IMG/VR virus record: IMGVR_UViG_3300027791_000130
Span: 1 to 24,276 of that record
From: a virus
DNA: 24,276 nt
Direction: 5' to 3' (one strand)
In this document: piece after piece, positions 6,196 through 15,800 of the stretch
Layout: every line of letters starts with the position of its first letter
Numbering within the stretch: position 1 is the first letter of the stretch
Made by a program: the position numbers and the translations under genes
The notes under the pieces: model-generated
The model's input: only the letters and a program-made list of their open reading frames with translations
The model's database searches: none
What the model was told of the DNA's origin: nothing

Positions 6196-6764
6196 GATTA
6201 ATAGCAGTAAACACAGGTATTAAATTTGGCGAATGGTATGTAGATAATTTAAAACATATGATTGATAATTACTCTGGTATAAAATATGATAGTTTTGAAG
6301 TAATTAGAGATGAAAACTACGATAGTTGGTTTAATAAACTTCAAATGTTTGACAGGTTTAGAGATGGTCAAAATTTATATTTTGATTTAGATTTAGTTAT
6401 AAAAGGACCTTTGCCTAATTTATTAAGAAAAGATTTTACATTATTACACGCCTGGTGGAGAACACCAGATCATACACCTTTGAACTCTTCCGTTATTTCT
6501 TGGCAAGGTGACCAATCTCACATATATAAAAAATTTATAGAAGACCCAGAATATTATATGTTAAAATATAATCGTGGTATAGATCAGTTTCTATATGAGA
6601 ATATTGAGTATAAGACTTATGATAAAGTCTGTTATTCTATACGAGGTAAGGAATATGATAAAGAAGATACTGATTACAATATCTGTTTATTTAATCAAAG
6701 AAAAATATTAATGGAAGATGGTTGGGACGGTTGGTGGAAAAAATATTTTATTTCAACTTCATAA
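6192..6764 (+). CDS. Short GT-A-type glycosyltransferase
   Basis: A 190-residue protein from the ATG at 6192. That start is preferred over an in-frame ATG at 6165 because GGAGAGGA lies about ten bases upstream and the ATGA overlap with the preceding stop is typical for this operon. LIAVNTGIKFGEWYVDNL forms the first strand and helix, and YFDLDLVIKGPL at 63-74 holds the DxD motif (D65-L-D67) followed by the K/G-P pattern seen in small phage glycosyltransferases. Later segments ISWQGD and NRGIDQFLYE may bind the acceptor. At under 200 residues it is near the lower limit for a GT-A enzyme. It ends the plus-strand operon and runs 17 bases into the end of the convergent gene. Function as a sugar transferase is likely; the substrate is unknown. 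Confidence 0.65.
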   Translation: MRLIAVNTGIKFGEWYVDNLKHMIDNYSGIKYDSFEVIRDENYDSWFNKLQMFDRFRDGQNLYFDLDLVIKGPLPNLLRKDFTLLHAWWRTPDHTPLNSSVISWQGDQSHIYKKFIEDPEYYMLKYNRGIDQFLYENIEYKTYDKVCYSIRGKEYDKEDTDYNICLFNQRKILMEDGWDGWWKKYFISTS

Positions 6765-7224
6765 CAGCATTCAATACTTCAAATGGTGATTGTGCTTTTC
6801 TCATTTCTGATTTAACTACTGTATTGGTACTATTTTTAACAAACTCTTTTTCAAAAATAAACAACTTAAAGTTAAATAACATTTCTTTTCCTTTTTCTTC
6901 CGAGTAATCATAAATGAACTCAAATACTTCGTTGTAAAATGGAGTGCTTAATTCAGCAACAACTTCAGAAGCAAGTCTGTCTTCTTCAGCAATTTTCATC
7001 ACCACTTTCTTAAAGTTTTTCTTTGAAACTTTAATATAATTGTGTGTGTTTAGATGTATTTCATCTAAAGTGGTAATCGTCATCAAATTTTGCCAATCAG
7101 GATGTTTCGTATCGTGTTGTAGAATATGTGATATATTTTTATCACCATCTTTGTATAAAACCTCTACATTCTTTTTTTCATTGTCTATATAACGAGCAGT
7201 TATGTAATTGTCTTTAGTTATCAT
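6748..7224 (-). CDS. Unrecognised protein, 158 residues
   Basis: I do not recognise this protein. It is rich in Lys, Glu and Asp, has no predicted signal peptide or membrane segment, and contains no cysteine. The N-terminal part (residues 1-75) looks like alternating strands and has two His-containing segments, ISHILQHDTKHPDW and DEIHLNTHNY. The C-terminal half looks helical, with an aromatic segment FNFKLFIFEKEF near 115-126. It overlaps the epimerase start region by 11 bases, so the two are co-transcribed, and it ends 17 bases inside the convergent glycosyltransferase gene. The good coding continuity and coupling make it a real gene. A role tied to the epimerase or to virion assembly is equally possible. 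Confidence 0.7.
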   Translation of the reverse strand: MITKDNYITARYIDNEKKNVEVLYKDGDKNISHILQHDTKHPDWQNLMTITTLDEIHLNTHNYIKVSKKNFKKVVMKIAEEDRLASEVVAELSTPFYNEVFEFIYDYSEEKGKEMLFNFKLFIFEKEFVKNSTNTVVKSEMRKAQSPFEVLNAVMKLK

Positions 7225-7951
7225 AATTTTCCTTTAAGTAATCTAGTAAGTTAATCATAGGAGACCAACCTAATTTTTTTAATGTGCCTGGGTTTGCTGT
7301 ATTATCTTTTCTTTCAAATATTGTTCCCACTCTCTTATCTTTTATATCTATATTTAGATGTGAAAAAATATCAGGTAAAGTATTTGATATTCCTGTTCCA
7401 ACATCAACAACTTTTAGTTTTTCAACTTTGTGAACTATCAAACAACCTATTGCTGTTAATAAATCATCTATGTGTATAAAATCTCTAATATGATCTATAT
7501 TAATGTAAGATACATCATCTCTTAATATTTTTGGTATTAACATTTGTTCTCTAGCGCCTGGACCATAAACAGTTGTAAATCTCATACCTAAAGCGTTATG
7601 AGGTGCAATCTGTTCCATATAAAACTTACTCATTGCATATGGATTTCTCCAAGGTTCTTTTGCAGTAGATGAACTAGCGTATAAAATTTTAGGACCTTTA
7701 TCAAATTGTTTGAATACTCTATAACTTCCTACAACATTATTAGTCCAATATTCTGTGGGATTATCTAAACTATCTCTAACACCTGAAAGACCTGCAAGAT
7801 GTATAACTAAATCTACATCATAGTCTAAATTGCAAGTAATTAAATTATTACCTGTTTTCTTATCTAAACATATGAGATTGTGTTTGTCTTTTAAAAAAGA
7901 CTGAATGTGTTGACCAATAAAGCCTTCACTACCTGTTAATAATATATTCAT
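7214..7951 (-). CDS. NAD-dependent sugar epimerase/dehydratase (extended SDR family)
   Basis: A 245-residue protein. The N-terminus shows the Rossmann NAD(P) motif GSEGFIG (G7-x2-G10-x2-G13), then HLAGLSGVRDS near 51-61. The catalytic set is present: Ser93-95 in YASSST and Y105-x3-K109 in NPYAMSK. RFTTVYGPGAR and the later RDFIHIDDL are the usual substrate-side motifs of UDP-galactose 4-epimerase/GDP-fucose-type enzymes. These interconvert or dehydrate nucleotide sugars in the cytoplasm. The protein is shorter than the usual 310-340 residues, mainly because loops in the C-terminal substrate domain are compact. It would supply an activated sugar to the nearby glycosyltransferases (inference). 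A GATAAATA box lies just upstream. Confidence 0.82.
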   Translation of the reverse strand: MNILLTGSEGFIGQHIQSFLKDKHNLICLDKKTGNNLITCNLDYDVDLVIHLAGLSGVRDSLDNPTEYWTNNVVGSYRVFKQFDKGPKILYASSSTAKEPWRNPYAMSKFYMEQIAPHNALGMRFTTVYGPGAREQMLIPKILRDDVSYINIDHIRDFIHIDDLLTAIGCLIVHKVEKLKVVDVGTGISNTLPDIFSHLNIDIKDKRVGTIFERKDNTANPGTLKKLGWSPMINLLDYLKENYDN

Positions 7952-7961
7952 AATATAATTC

Positions 7962-7969
7962 TATTTATC
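7962..7969 (-). promoter_or_regulatory. Late-promoter-like box GATAAATA (variant) before epimerase gene
   Basis: The minus strand carries GATAAATA about ten bases before the epimerase ATG at 7951, overlapping the last base region of the upstream fibre-like gene. It is one base away from TATAAATA, the same variant as at 3482-3489. Position supports it; sequence alone is weak in AT-rich DNA. Confidence 0.35.
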
Positions 7970-8901
7970 TAACTTTTAAGTATCCTTAAATAGTATGTTT
8001 CAACAGTTTGCGCTGTACCATTTGGAAATTCTTGTGATCTATAATCATCACCAACTTGTCTTGTTTGATAATCACCTGATCCATTTAATACTGTATTTGC
8101 AATACCAGTACCTCTATTAGTACCTAATCCACTTGTTCCTAAATTGTAAGAAATTTTATAACCCTCTGCTGAAGATGTTGCAGTCTGTCTAACCCAACCT
8201 TGTAGTAAACTTTCAAATGTTGAACTTGTATAAGTTTGTAAATCATTATCTGATCTAATATGTAATGGTTGTGTATAAGAATTATTATTACCAGTTAATC
8301 TATGCAAGTAATAACTATTAACCGTAGTTGGATTATCTAAAGCGTGTGATCCAATTGTACCTGATGTATATGCTGAAATATCTGCTTTAGTATCTACAAA
8401 AATAGGAGTATTAGAAACTAAAGTACCACCTGCTAAAGATGAGTTACTATGTATTGTGTAAGTACCACCTTGTAAAGCATTCTGCGTACCTGCACTTAAT
8501 AAATCTATTGCAGGATGTAAAAAAGTATCTTTAACATCTTGCAAATTCATTGCTTGAATATTACCAGAGTTTGAAAAAACAGGAAAAGTTATTCCTGTAT
8601 CTGTCGTTGGAGTTGAACCTGTATTTGTACTTGAAATTTTATCATAAGATACAGTAATTGTTTGAGGTTCTTGTGTTGTTCCTTCGCCAGGAAATGATGT
8701 AGAACTATTTGAAACTGCACCAGCTTCTAATCTTGTATCAGTCATACCACCTAATGATCCACCTGAACCTACTACTGATAAAACTACGCTAGGACTTAAT
8801 GAGTATTGATAAACACTTTGGTTAACAATTTCTGTGACCATCGCTGTGGTCATTTCTTTTATGTTACCTGAATCTAAATATAGAGGTTTTCTGACAGCCA
8901 T
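7969..8901 (-). CDS. Virion structural / fibre-like protein, 310 residues
   Basis: A Ser/Thr/Gly-rich protein of 310 residues. The opening MAVRKPLYLDSGNIKEMTTAM followed by IYQYS-like VYQYSLSPSVVLSV resembles the N-terminus shared by a family of structural proteins in T4-like marine phages (recollection, not checked). The rest is low in charge, rich in short beta-prone segments and lacks cysteine, as expected for a fibre or neck appendage. It ends with YYLRILKS. GGAGAT lies seven bases before the start, a good ribosome site. It is the last gene of the structural series, 15 bases after the 251-residue fibre-like gene. It could form part of the tail or a baseplate appendage; the exact position in the particle cannot be read. 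Confidence 0.6.
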   Translation of the reverse strand: MAVRKPLYLDSGNIKEMTTAMVTEIVNQSVYQYSLSPSVVLSVVGSGGSLGGMTDTRLEAGAVSNSSTSFPGEGTTQEPQTITVSYDKISSTNTGSTPTTDTGITFPVFSNSGNIQAMNLQDVKDTFLHPAIDLLSAGTQNALQGGTYTIHSNSSLAGGTLVSNTPIFVDTKADISAYTSGTIGSHALDNPTTVNSYYLHRLTGNNNSYTQPLHIRSDNDLQTYTSSTFESLLQGWVRQTATSSAEGYKISYNLGTSGLGTNRGTGIANTVLNGSGDYQTRQVGDDYRSQEFPNGTAQTVETYYLRILKS

Positions 8902-8916
8902 TATATATCTCCATTT

Positions 8917-9672
8917 TTAGGTAGCCGATCCTACTATTCTTTTAACCTCTGATCCTGTAGAATCGTAAATTACTAGTGTTGATGTTGACGCAAATATTGA
9001 ACCTGTTGCGTAAGAAGTTGTATTAGTTAAGGCAACTATTCCGTCGGCGTCTGGAAGACTAATTGATCTAGTTGCAGTCGGGTCAGTTACAGTTAATTTT
9101 GTATCAAAAGAATTGTCTGTCGCACCTTCAAAAAATAAGTTTTTACTTAATCCCATAAAGATTGAAGAACCGAATACTGTAAATCCTGATGATGATTCAA
9201 TGTTATTTCCACCTGTTGGGTTAATTGTTGTAACCCCTGCTTTTAATCCATCTGAAATTTCAACTGTCGGAGAATTAGTTGAACTAATTTGATTTCCACT
9301 AATTTGTATTGTTCCTAATGTACTAATAGAACCTAATACAGTAAACGCATTTGGTATTTGTACATTATTTGGAAAAGAAAATGTAATAGTATCTGGTACT
9401 GTTACAACAGATTGTATTTGATTAGCAGTACCTAGTACAGTTAAGGTATCTCCACCACCAACAAGTTGAACAGTTGAGGTATCGTCAGCAATTGTAAAAC
9501 CAGAACTTGATGTTGCAATACTAATAGTTTCGTTCATAGCGTCAACTAAATTAGTTGCACTAATAGCTGCTGACAGATTTGCAATATCACCAAAATCTTG
9601 TTGTGATAAAGCATTAAATGTTGTTCTAAATAATTCTAGTGTATCTGTTTCTGCTATTGTTTTAAATGCCAT
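8917..9672 (-). CDS. Fibre-like virion structural protein, 251 residues
   Basis: A 251-residue protein low in charge and rich in Thr, Ser, Ile and Gly. The N-terminal part ETDTLELFRTTFNALSQQ, then GDIANL and LVDAMNE, is a short helical pattern found at the start of many marine T4-like fibre proteins, thought to anchor them to the particle or trimerise them (recollection). The middle is made of repeated strands of the type TVLG-x-STLGTIQISGNQIS, as in beta-helical fibres, and TRSISLPDADGIVALT near 208-223 resembles fibre modules in other phages. It begins on the last bases of the coiled-coil gene (TAATG) and precedes the 310-residue fibre-like gene. Probably a receptor-binding or accessory fibre subunit (inference). 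Confidence 0.6.
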   Translation of the reverse strand: MAFKTIAETDTLELFRTTFNALSQQDFGDIANLSAAISATNLVDAMNETISIATSSSGFTIADDTSTVQLVGGGDTLTVLGTANQIQSVVTVPDTITFSFPNNVQIPNAFTVLGSISTLGTIQISGNQISSTNSPTVEISDGLKAGVTTINPTGGNNIESSSGFTVFGSSIFMGLSKNLFFEGATDNSFDTKLTVTDPTATRSISLPDADGIVALTNTTSYATGSIFASTSTLVIYDSTGSEVKRIVGSAT

Positions 9673-9899
9673 TAGTTTTTACCTAAGTTTTGTATTAACT
9701 CTTTAATTTCTCTTAATTCTGTCTTCAGATTATTTATATCTTTTACTGCACTTCTAATTTGATCTCCTTGACTTTCTCTTGCCTGAACTCTTTTCATATA
9801 AAGTTGATATTCAGTTTTATTAGTTTGTATAATAGCATTTGAGTTAGTATCTCGTACTAGACTTTCAAATCCTTCAACTTTTAAATATTCTTTACTCAT
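9672..9899 (-). CDS. Small coiled-coil protein
   Basis: A 75-residue charged protein lying between the giant DUF4815-type gene and a fibre-like gene, sharing bases with both (TAATG junctions at each end). The C-terminal 30 residues, with INNLKTELREIKELIQNLG at 53-71, show Leu/Ile every three or four positions, the heptad pattern of a coiled coil. The N-terminal half has no recognised motif. Size and place suggest a small structural or chaperone-like protein assisting fibre assembly or attachment, but nothing in the sequence proves this. The overlaps make it very likely to be a real translated gene. Confidence 0.65.
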   Translation of the reverse strand: MSKEYLKVEGFESLVRDTNSNAIIQTNKTEYQLYMKRVQARESQGDQIRSAVKDINNLKTELREIKELIQNLGKN

Positions 9900-12800
9900 T
9901 ATACTGCCAATGCAATTCCTCTCATATCTCTTATAACAGGTGGGTATGATGAATTAGTACCTTTCATAACTATTTTAATTTGAAAAGCAGTAAATTCATT
10001 TAATCCACTAGCAGAGTATTTGTATTCTCTAAATGTTGTATTATCTTCAGCAGGTGTAATAGATAAGTCTTCTTTACCTGTTGTGTTGAATGGAATCCAA
10101 CTTAAATCGTCTATGCTTCTTGCCTCTTCGGAAGATGTTGTTCTAAAATAAACTTCTACACTTGAAGTTGCTCTTATATTTGAAGTTAATCTTATATCTA
10201 AAGCAGTTGTGTTGTTTTCTAATATAACTGGTCTAGTTAAGTAAACAGCAGCAGTTGATGTTCCTATATTAGTTGTATCTGAAATATAATCTACATCACT
10301 TACACTAGGATTGTTTAATCTATTTTGAATTGTAAATGCACTACATCTTTGTAAATCAAGTACAGGAGAAACTTTTGTGTTTGAAGTTGTCATAGAACAA
10401 TTTACAAATAAAGATTTACTACCTGACATCTCATTTGTTTCATTTATTGAACTCGCAACCATTCTAGGTGCTGTAAAGTAAATATTATCATTTGCGATAA
10501 CATTTATAGAACTAGCAGCAGATGTTAGAGAAAATTCTGATTCACTACCATTTATTGATCTACCTGTTGTAGGTCTCATAGAATAAGCAATATTTGTTCC
10601 AGGAACAGTCATAGTTTGTAAACTTAAATTCATTACATCATATAATCTGTTTTGTGTTGCTGTTACAGCAATACCACCAATATCTCCAGCAGTATTTGGA
10701 TTTACAATTGATCCTGTGAAATTGGAATTGTGAGTTGGATTAATGTCATAACTATTTAAAGTTACATTTGAAATTTGAGTATATGTTCCATTAATTTGAT
10801 CTGAAGTTAAACCATTTAAAGCGGCACTACTAGGAACTCCTAAAATAGTTACATTATTATTTGTTCCGTGCATACCGTGATTAGGATGCGAAACTCTAAT
10901 AACTGCCGTACTATCAGGCAATGTTCTTAGCGGATTATTCTTTAAAGTTTTTACAGATAATGCCTCGTTAGTTAAAGTTGCTGTTCCAGTTACATTACTA
11001 AACTCAGCACGTTTCATTTTGAATTTAACATCTTCATTTTGTTCAGCAGTCCAAGTTGAACCATTTTGAGATTTAAACATAACACCTGCGTAAGGTTGTT
11101 GTGATATTGTTCTATCAGAACCCAATACTTTTTCTCCTAGTCTTCCGACATAAGCAGTATAGTTGTTTGAGTTTGCTAATAATACAAAACAGTATTCTGT
11201 ATTTTCTTGTAAGTAAACAGGACTGTCAAAAGTAAATGATGTTGCTACTGAAGCGTCTGTACTTACATTTACTAAATTTGGATTTATAGTTTTTTCTGAA
11301 AAAGGTAATATTGTTGATCCAGGATAACCATTTACAACTTCTCTTATTTGCATAGTTATTGGAATGTTGGCGTCTTTTGTACCAAAGAAAATATCAGTAG
11401 AAGTTAAGAACACACCACCAGCGTCATCAATCATAAATGTTTGTGCTAAAGGATCAACCCAACCAATTGTTCTACTAGATTGTCTTGTTGACACTCTATT
11501 AATTGTTCTATTAGATGTAGTGGAATTTCTTTCAAGTTGTGGTTCTCTTGTAGAAATAATTGTATTCTGTACAGTTTCTAAAATACCTCTAGCAACATAA
11601 TCTGATTCTGCTGAAGTTTCAACATCATTTCTTGTATCGTTTTGAGAACTTGTTAATCTGAATACTCTTGTACCTGTTCTCCATCTAGGATTTGTATCAA
11701 CAGCAGGATCAGGTATTACAAATGTACCTGATACTGAACCATTTGCGTCTGTATCTAAATTTGCACCAGATAATGGAGTTACATATGAAGCAATAGCTAT
11801 CTCGTCAAAGAAAGCATAAACTCTAGTATTTGGTTTCATTCTAGTTGCAACAAAATTAATTGTTCTACTTCTTACGAATGGAACAAATGCAACATTAACA
11901 ATTCTATCTCCAATTGAATTTCTTACAGTTTGAGGTACTAGTCTTTGTCTAACACCTGTTCTTGTTTGGTTAACTGATTGTTGAGTAGTTATTTCTGTAT
12001 TTGTAAATACTCGTCTACCACTTCGTCTAGCACCACCTACATCTCTTTGTGAAACATCAGCAGGCGAACCTGTCCAAAAGTCTTGCCATTCGTTCCAAAC
12101 ACTACCTATTTCTATACCTTGATTTTGTTGGTCAGCAGGCAAACCTGAAACCATACTATCAAACGCACCTATATTATTAATTACTAATTCAGGTGCTCTG
12201 TTAGTTTCTTTCCACTCGTCTGATGGTGGAGTTAATGCAACTGAACCTGCCCAATTAAATACATCAAATGGATTTACATTGACAGTCTTACTTGCGAAAG
12301 GTTGATCTATTAAAGTTGATTCTGTGTATGGTAAAGTAATACAATCACCAGTCTTTTGATAATTTGCTGATGTTCTATCTGCAGGCAATATAGCAGTACC
12401 GTCTTCATCACTTTCAATTAACTTAACGGCATCCTCATTGAAAGTAGGTCTTAATTCACCTTTTGCCATATCCATAGCGGCTTTGTAATCTCTATTTTTT
12501 ACATCACCTATATTGTGTCCTGTAAAGTTATCTACAACAAATCCATTTTTAAATCTGTCAAATCCTTGTGCGTCTTGTATTTGTAAACTTTGAGCATTTG
12601 ATTCTAGTAAAGACAATTGAGTATAGTATTCTACATTTTCAAGTCTATTTTCTAGGTTACCAATATCTCTCATTGTGTATCTTTTGTTATCAACTTTTTT
12701 GATTGTTATATCTTCAGTTGATAATGTATAAGCAGGAATTTCTAAAGTGTATAGGTGCATAGCGCCATCTAAAGATTTCGGTACTTGTGGGTCTAAAGAA

Positions 12801-15800
12801 CTTGCACCCTTTAATATTTTAAAGGCACCTTCTTTGTCTAAAAATACTTTGTCTATTCTAGGTAAGTAATATTCAAAATCAGAAGTTATATCTGTTCCAA
12901 ATTTAATAACATCTACTACTGAAGCATTATTTCCTGTATCAAAATTTCTATCAAACTCACCAGCGTTTATAGTTGAGTTATCTGCAACTCTAGGTCTAAA
13001 ATCTAAACTATCTCTTAACTCATAAGTTTGACCTGTTGTATCTGAAGTATAACTTGGTACACTTGCATAGTCAACAACTCCTGAATAAGAGTCTACATCA
13101 AAGTAATCTCCTGAACCGTGAGCTAAATAATCAAATATAATTCTCAATGAACCTGTTGGTTCTAATTGATTTGTTTTTAATTTAATTCTTCCTAGGTCAT
13201 AGTAGTTATCTCTTTGACCGTTATCTAATTCGTATCTTTCTGTAATATCAGATTCACCTGTGGCACTATAAGTACCAAAATTTGTTGCCATTTTAACTGA
13301 AATTAATTTGAAAATATCTGCCTGACCTAAATTAATACCACCTTGTTTTATTGCGTTTACAAGTGAAGTAACATCTTTTGTAGCACCTGAAACTAAAGTT
13401 TTTGATTTAGAACCAGCAATTGATCTATTTACTGTTGCAATTATTTTAATTTTTGCATTTGCATAGTTAGCACCAAAATCAAATACACTTGTTCCTTGTC
13501 CTGATGGTTGAGTAAATATAGCCGTACTTTCGTGGTTGTTTCCTATTACAGTTAATATATCTCCTGTAGCACCTGAACTTGCACTACCAATATCATCTAT
13601 TGAAATCATATAATCAGCGTCATTAGCACTTGCAGGGAATGTTTCATTTGTTCCAGCAGTAATCTGACCTGAACCACCTGATAGTGTTACAATAAACTGT
13701 CTTCTTATAGCAAAACTTGTATCTGTGATATTTGAATTATTAGCAGTTTTTAATGTCTTAATATTATCGTATGGTAATTTAAATATAGAAATATTTTTAT
13801 TTGAATCTTGTAATTTTGATCTTCTTCTTGTTGCAACGGTTTTAGTAGATTGAGCGGCAACAACAGAACCAAGAGTTAAACTTGTATCTGAAATAATTGC
13901 CTCTACTATTTTTGTTTCAATAGTAGCACTATCATTTGTAAATGAAATTGAATCACCTACATTTAATTCTACTGTAAAGTTAGTATTATTACCTGTAACA
14001 CTTGCTGAACCACTTGTGATATCTAAAGAACCTGAAAGTCTAGCGTTTTCTCCATTTGTATCTAAAGATGTGTCAGCAGTATAAGTTGCTGTTCCTGGTC
14101 CATAAACTTGTTTAACGGATGAGAAGTCCCAACTTCTTACACCTTTAAATCCTACGGAATTTGATTGAATAGTAGCAGTGTTAGTTGAAATACTACCTGT
14201 AATTGTTTCTCCTGGAATAAATTCTCCATTTACACTTGAAGTTACTACAACTCCGTGTAAAGCAAGTGCTGAAGATGTATATTGATTTATATTTGTAGGA
14301 GTTATACCATCTGCTCTATATAATTCAAAATCATCAGCATTAGGATTTCTAACAACAAATATGTCATCTGTTGTTATTACAACTGTTTGATCTTGTGCCG
14401 ATATAGCACTAAATTTAATTTGTTGACCTTCTTTAAGTCCGTGAGCAGTTGAACTTGCAACACCTGGACTTGCAACTGTGATTGCTGAAACAGTAGCAGC
14501 CGTTTGAGTAGATAAATCTTCTACTGTTGCAGTTGCTTTAGAAGTATTTCCTGTAATTTTTTCACCTTTAGTAAATGCAATATTTGTAGTTGTGTTTAAA
14601 TGAGTAAACATACTAATATCAAATAGATACTGTTTGAAAACTGAACTAGTTAATGAAGCACTAGAATAAATATTTGCAGCTGCAGTACCAGATTTATATT
14701 CAAAACCTTTTGATTTAGCACGACCTATTGAATAGACACTTGCACCTGATCCAGTATTACCTGTACCACGAACACTTGTTGGTTCACTATATAAGTTTAA
14801 ATTTTTAAATGATTCTGTTTCGCCTGATACGAAACCTATATCTGGTGTATTGTAAACATTAGTTACATTTACAAAGTTACCTACATCAAATCTTGTAGAG
14901 AAAGCATTTTGTGTAGAAAATTCTCTTGCCTTATCTACATCAACATAATTAGTACCGATAGTTTCTATTTCATAACCTCGTACATATGCCTTACCCGGTG
15001 CAAGACCAGCAGCAATTTTACTTTCTAATCCACCATTAGCAGCAGTAAAGATTCCTCTATTATTTGCTGATATTAGATGTTCTCTTAAATCTATATCATA
15101 ACCTCTTACTGAATAGTCACCTGATTCGTCAAATGTTCTACGAGCAAAAGTATCTTCTAATACAGCGTATTCAGTTGTTCTAACTTGATTTTGTAATACA
15201 CCTTGATTTAATCTTAATAATTCTACAAAGTTTGCGTCATCTGTTGCACCAATAGCTTTTTTAGTTAAAGTTAAATCTATTTTAAATCTATGAGCACCTG
15301 GAGCATTTGTATTAGAAACACCTTGAGCATTATCGTTTAAAGTATTATCTTGTGTAGGAGTTACTAAAGATTCAGTAACTAATAATCCTACTCTATAACT
15401 AGGTGTGTTTGAATATTTGTCAAGTATAATTGTTTGTTCTAAAACAGTTACTAAAAATCCATTAATGTAATATGATCCTGCCTGTACTTGAGCAGCAGAA
15501 CCTGTAGCAGTTGTATTAATTATTGCTGTTACGGCAGTTGAATCACTATTTATTCCTGTAATTGTTTCTCCGTCTGAAAATGAAAATATGTTTTTATTTG
15601 TTCCACCTGATTTACTATATTTTACAAATAAAGTATCTGGGTCTGTTCCGTCTGTGGCACTTTGATTTACAACAGTTGCAGTTATACCTGAAGTTGATCC
15701 TGTTAATACAGTACCGTTTGTAAAGTGTGATAAAGTATTTGTACTATCAATACTTGTAAGTTTAACAGCAGAATAATTTAAATCATAACCGATCTCACCA

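Noticed and set aside
5987-6214. Minus-strand open frame across the end of QueC-like copy 2
   Set aside because: Antisense to the zinc-site region; the product is Tyr/His/Leu-rich with no motif.
9731-9738. Exact TATAAATA on the minus strand within the coiled-coil gene
   Set aside because: It lies in coding sequence (codons for Asp-Ile-Asn), about 60 bases before the next start; chance occurrence is likely in AT-rich DNA, though a weak internal promoter cannot be excluded.
11364-11600. Plus-strand open frame inside the giant structural gene
   Set aside because: It lies fully antisense to a clear 6 kb coding frame, has no ribosome site and encodes a hydrophobic mirror of a Ser/Thr/Val-rich region.
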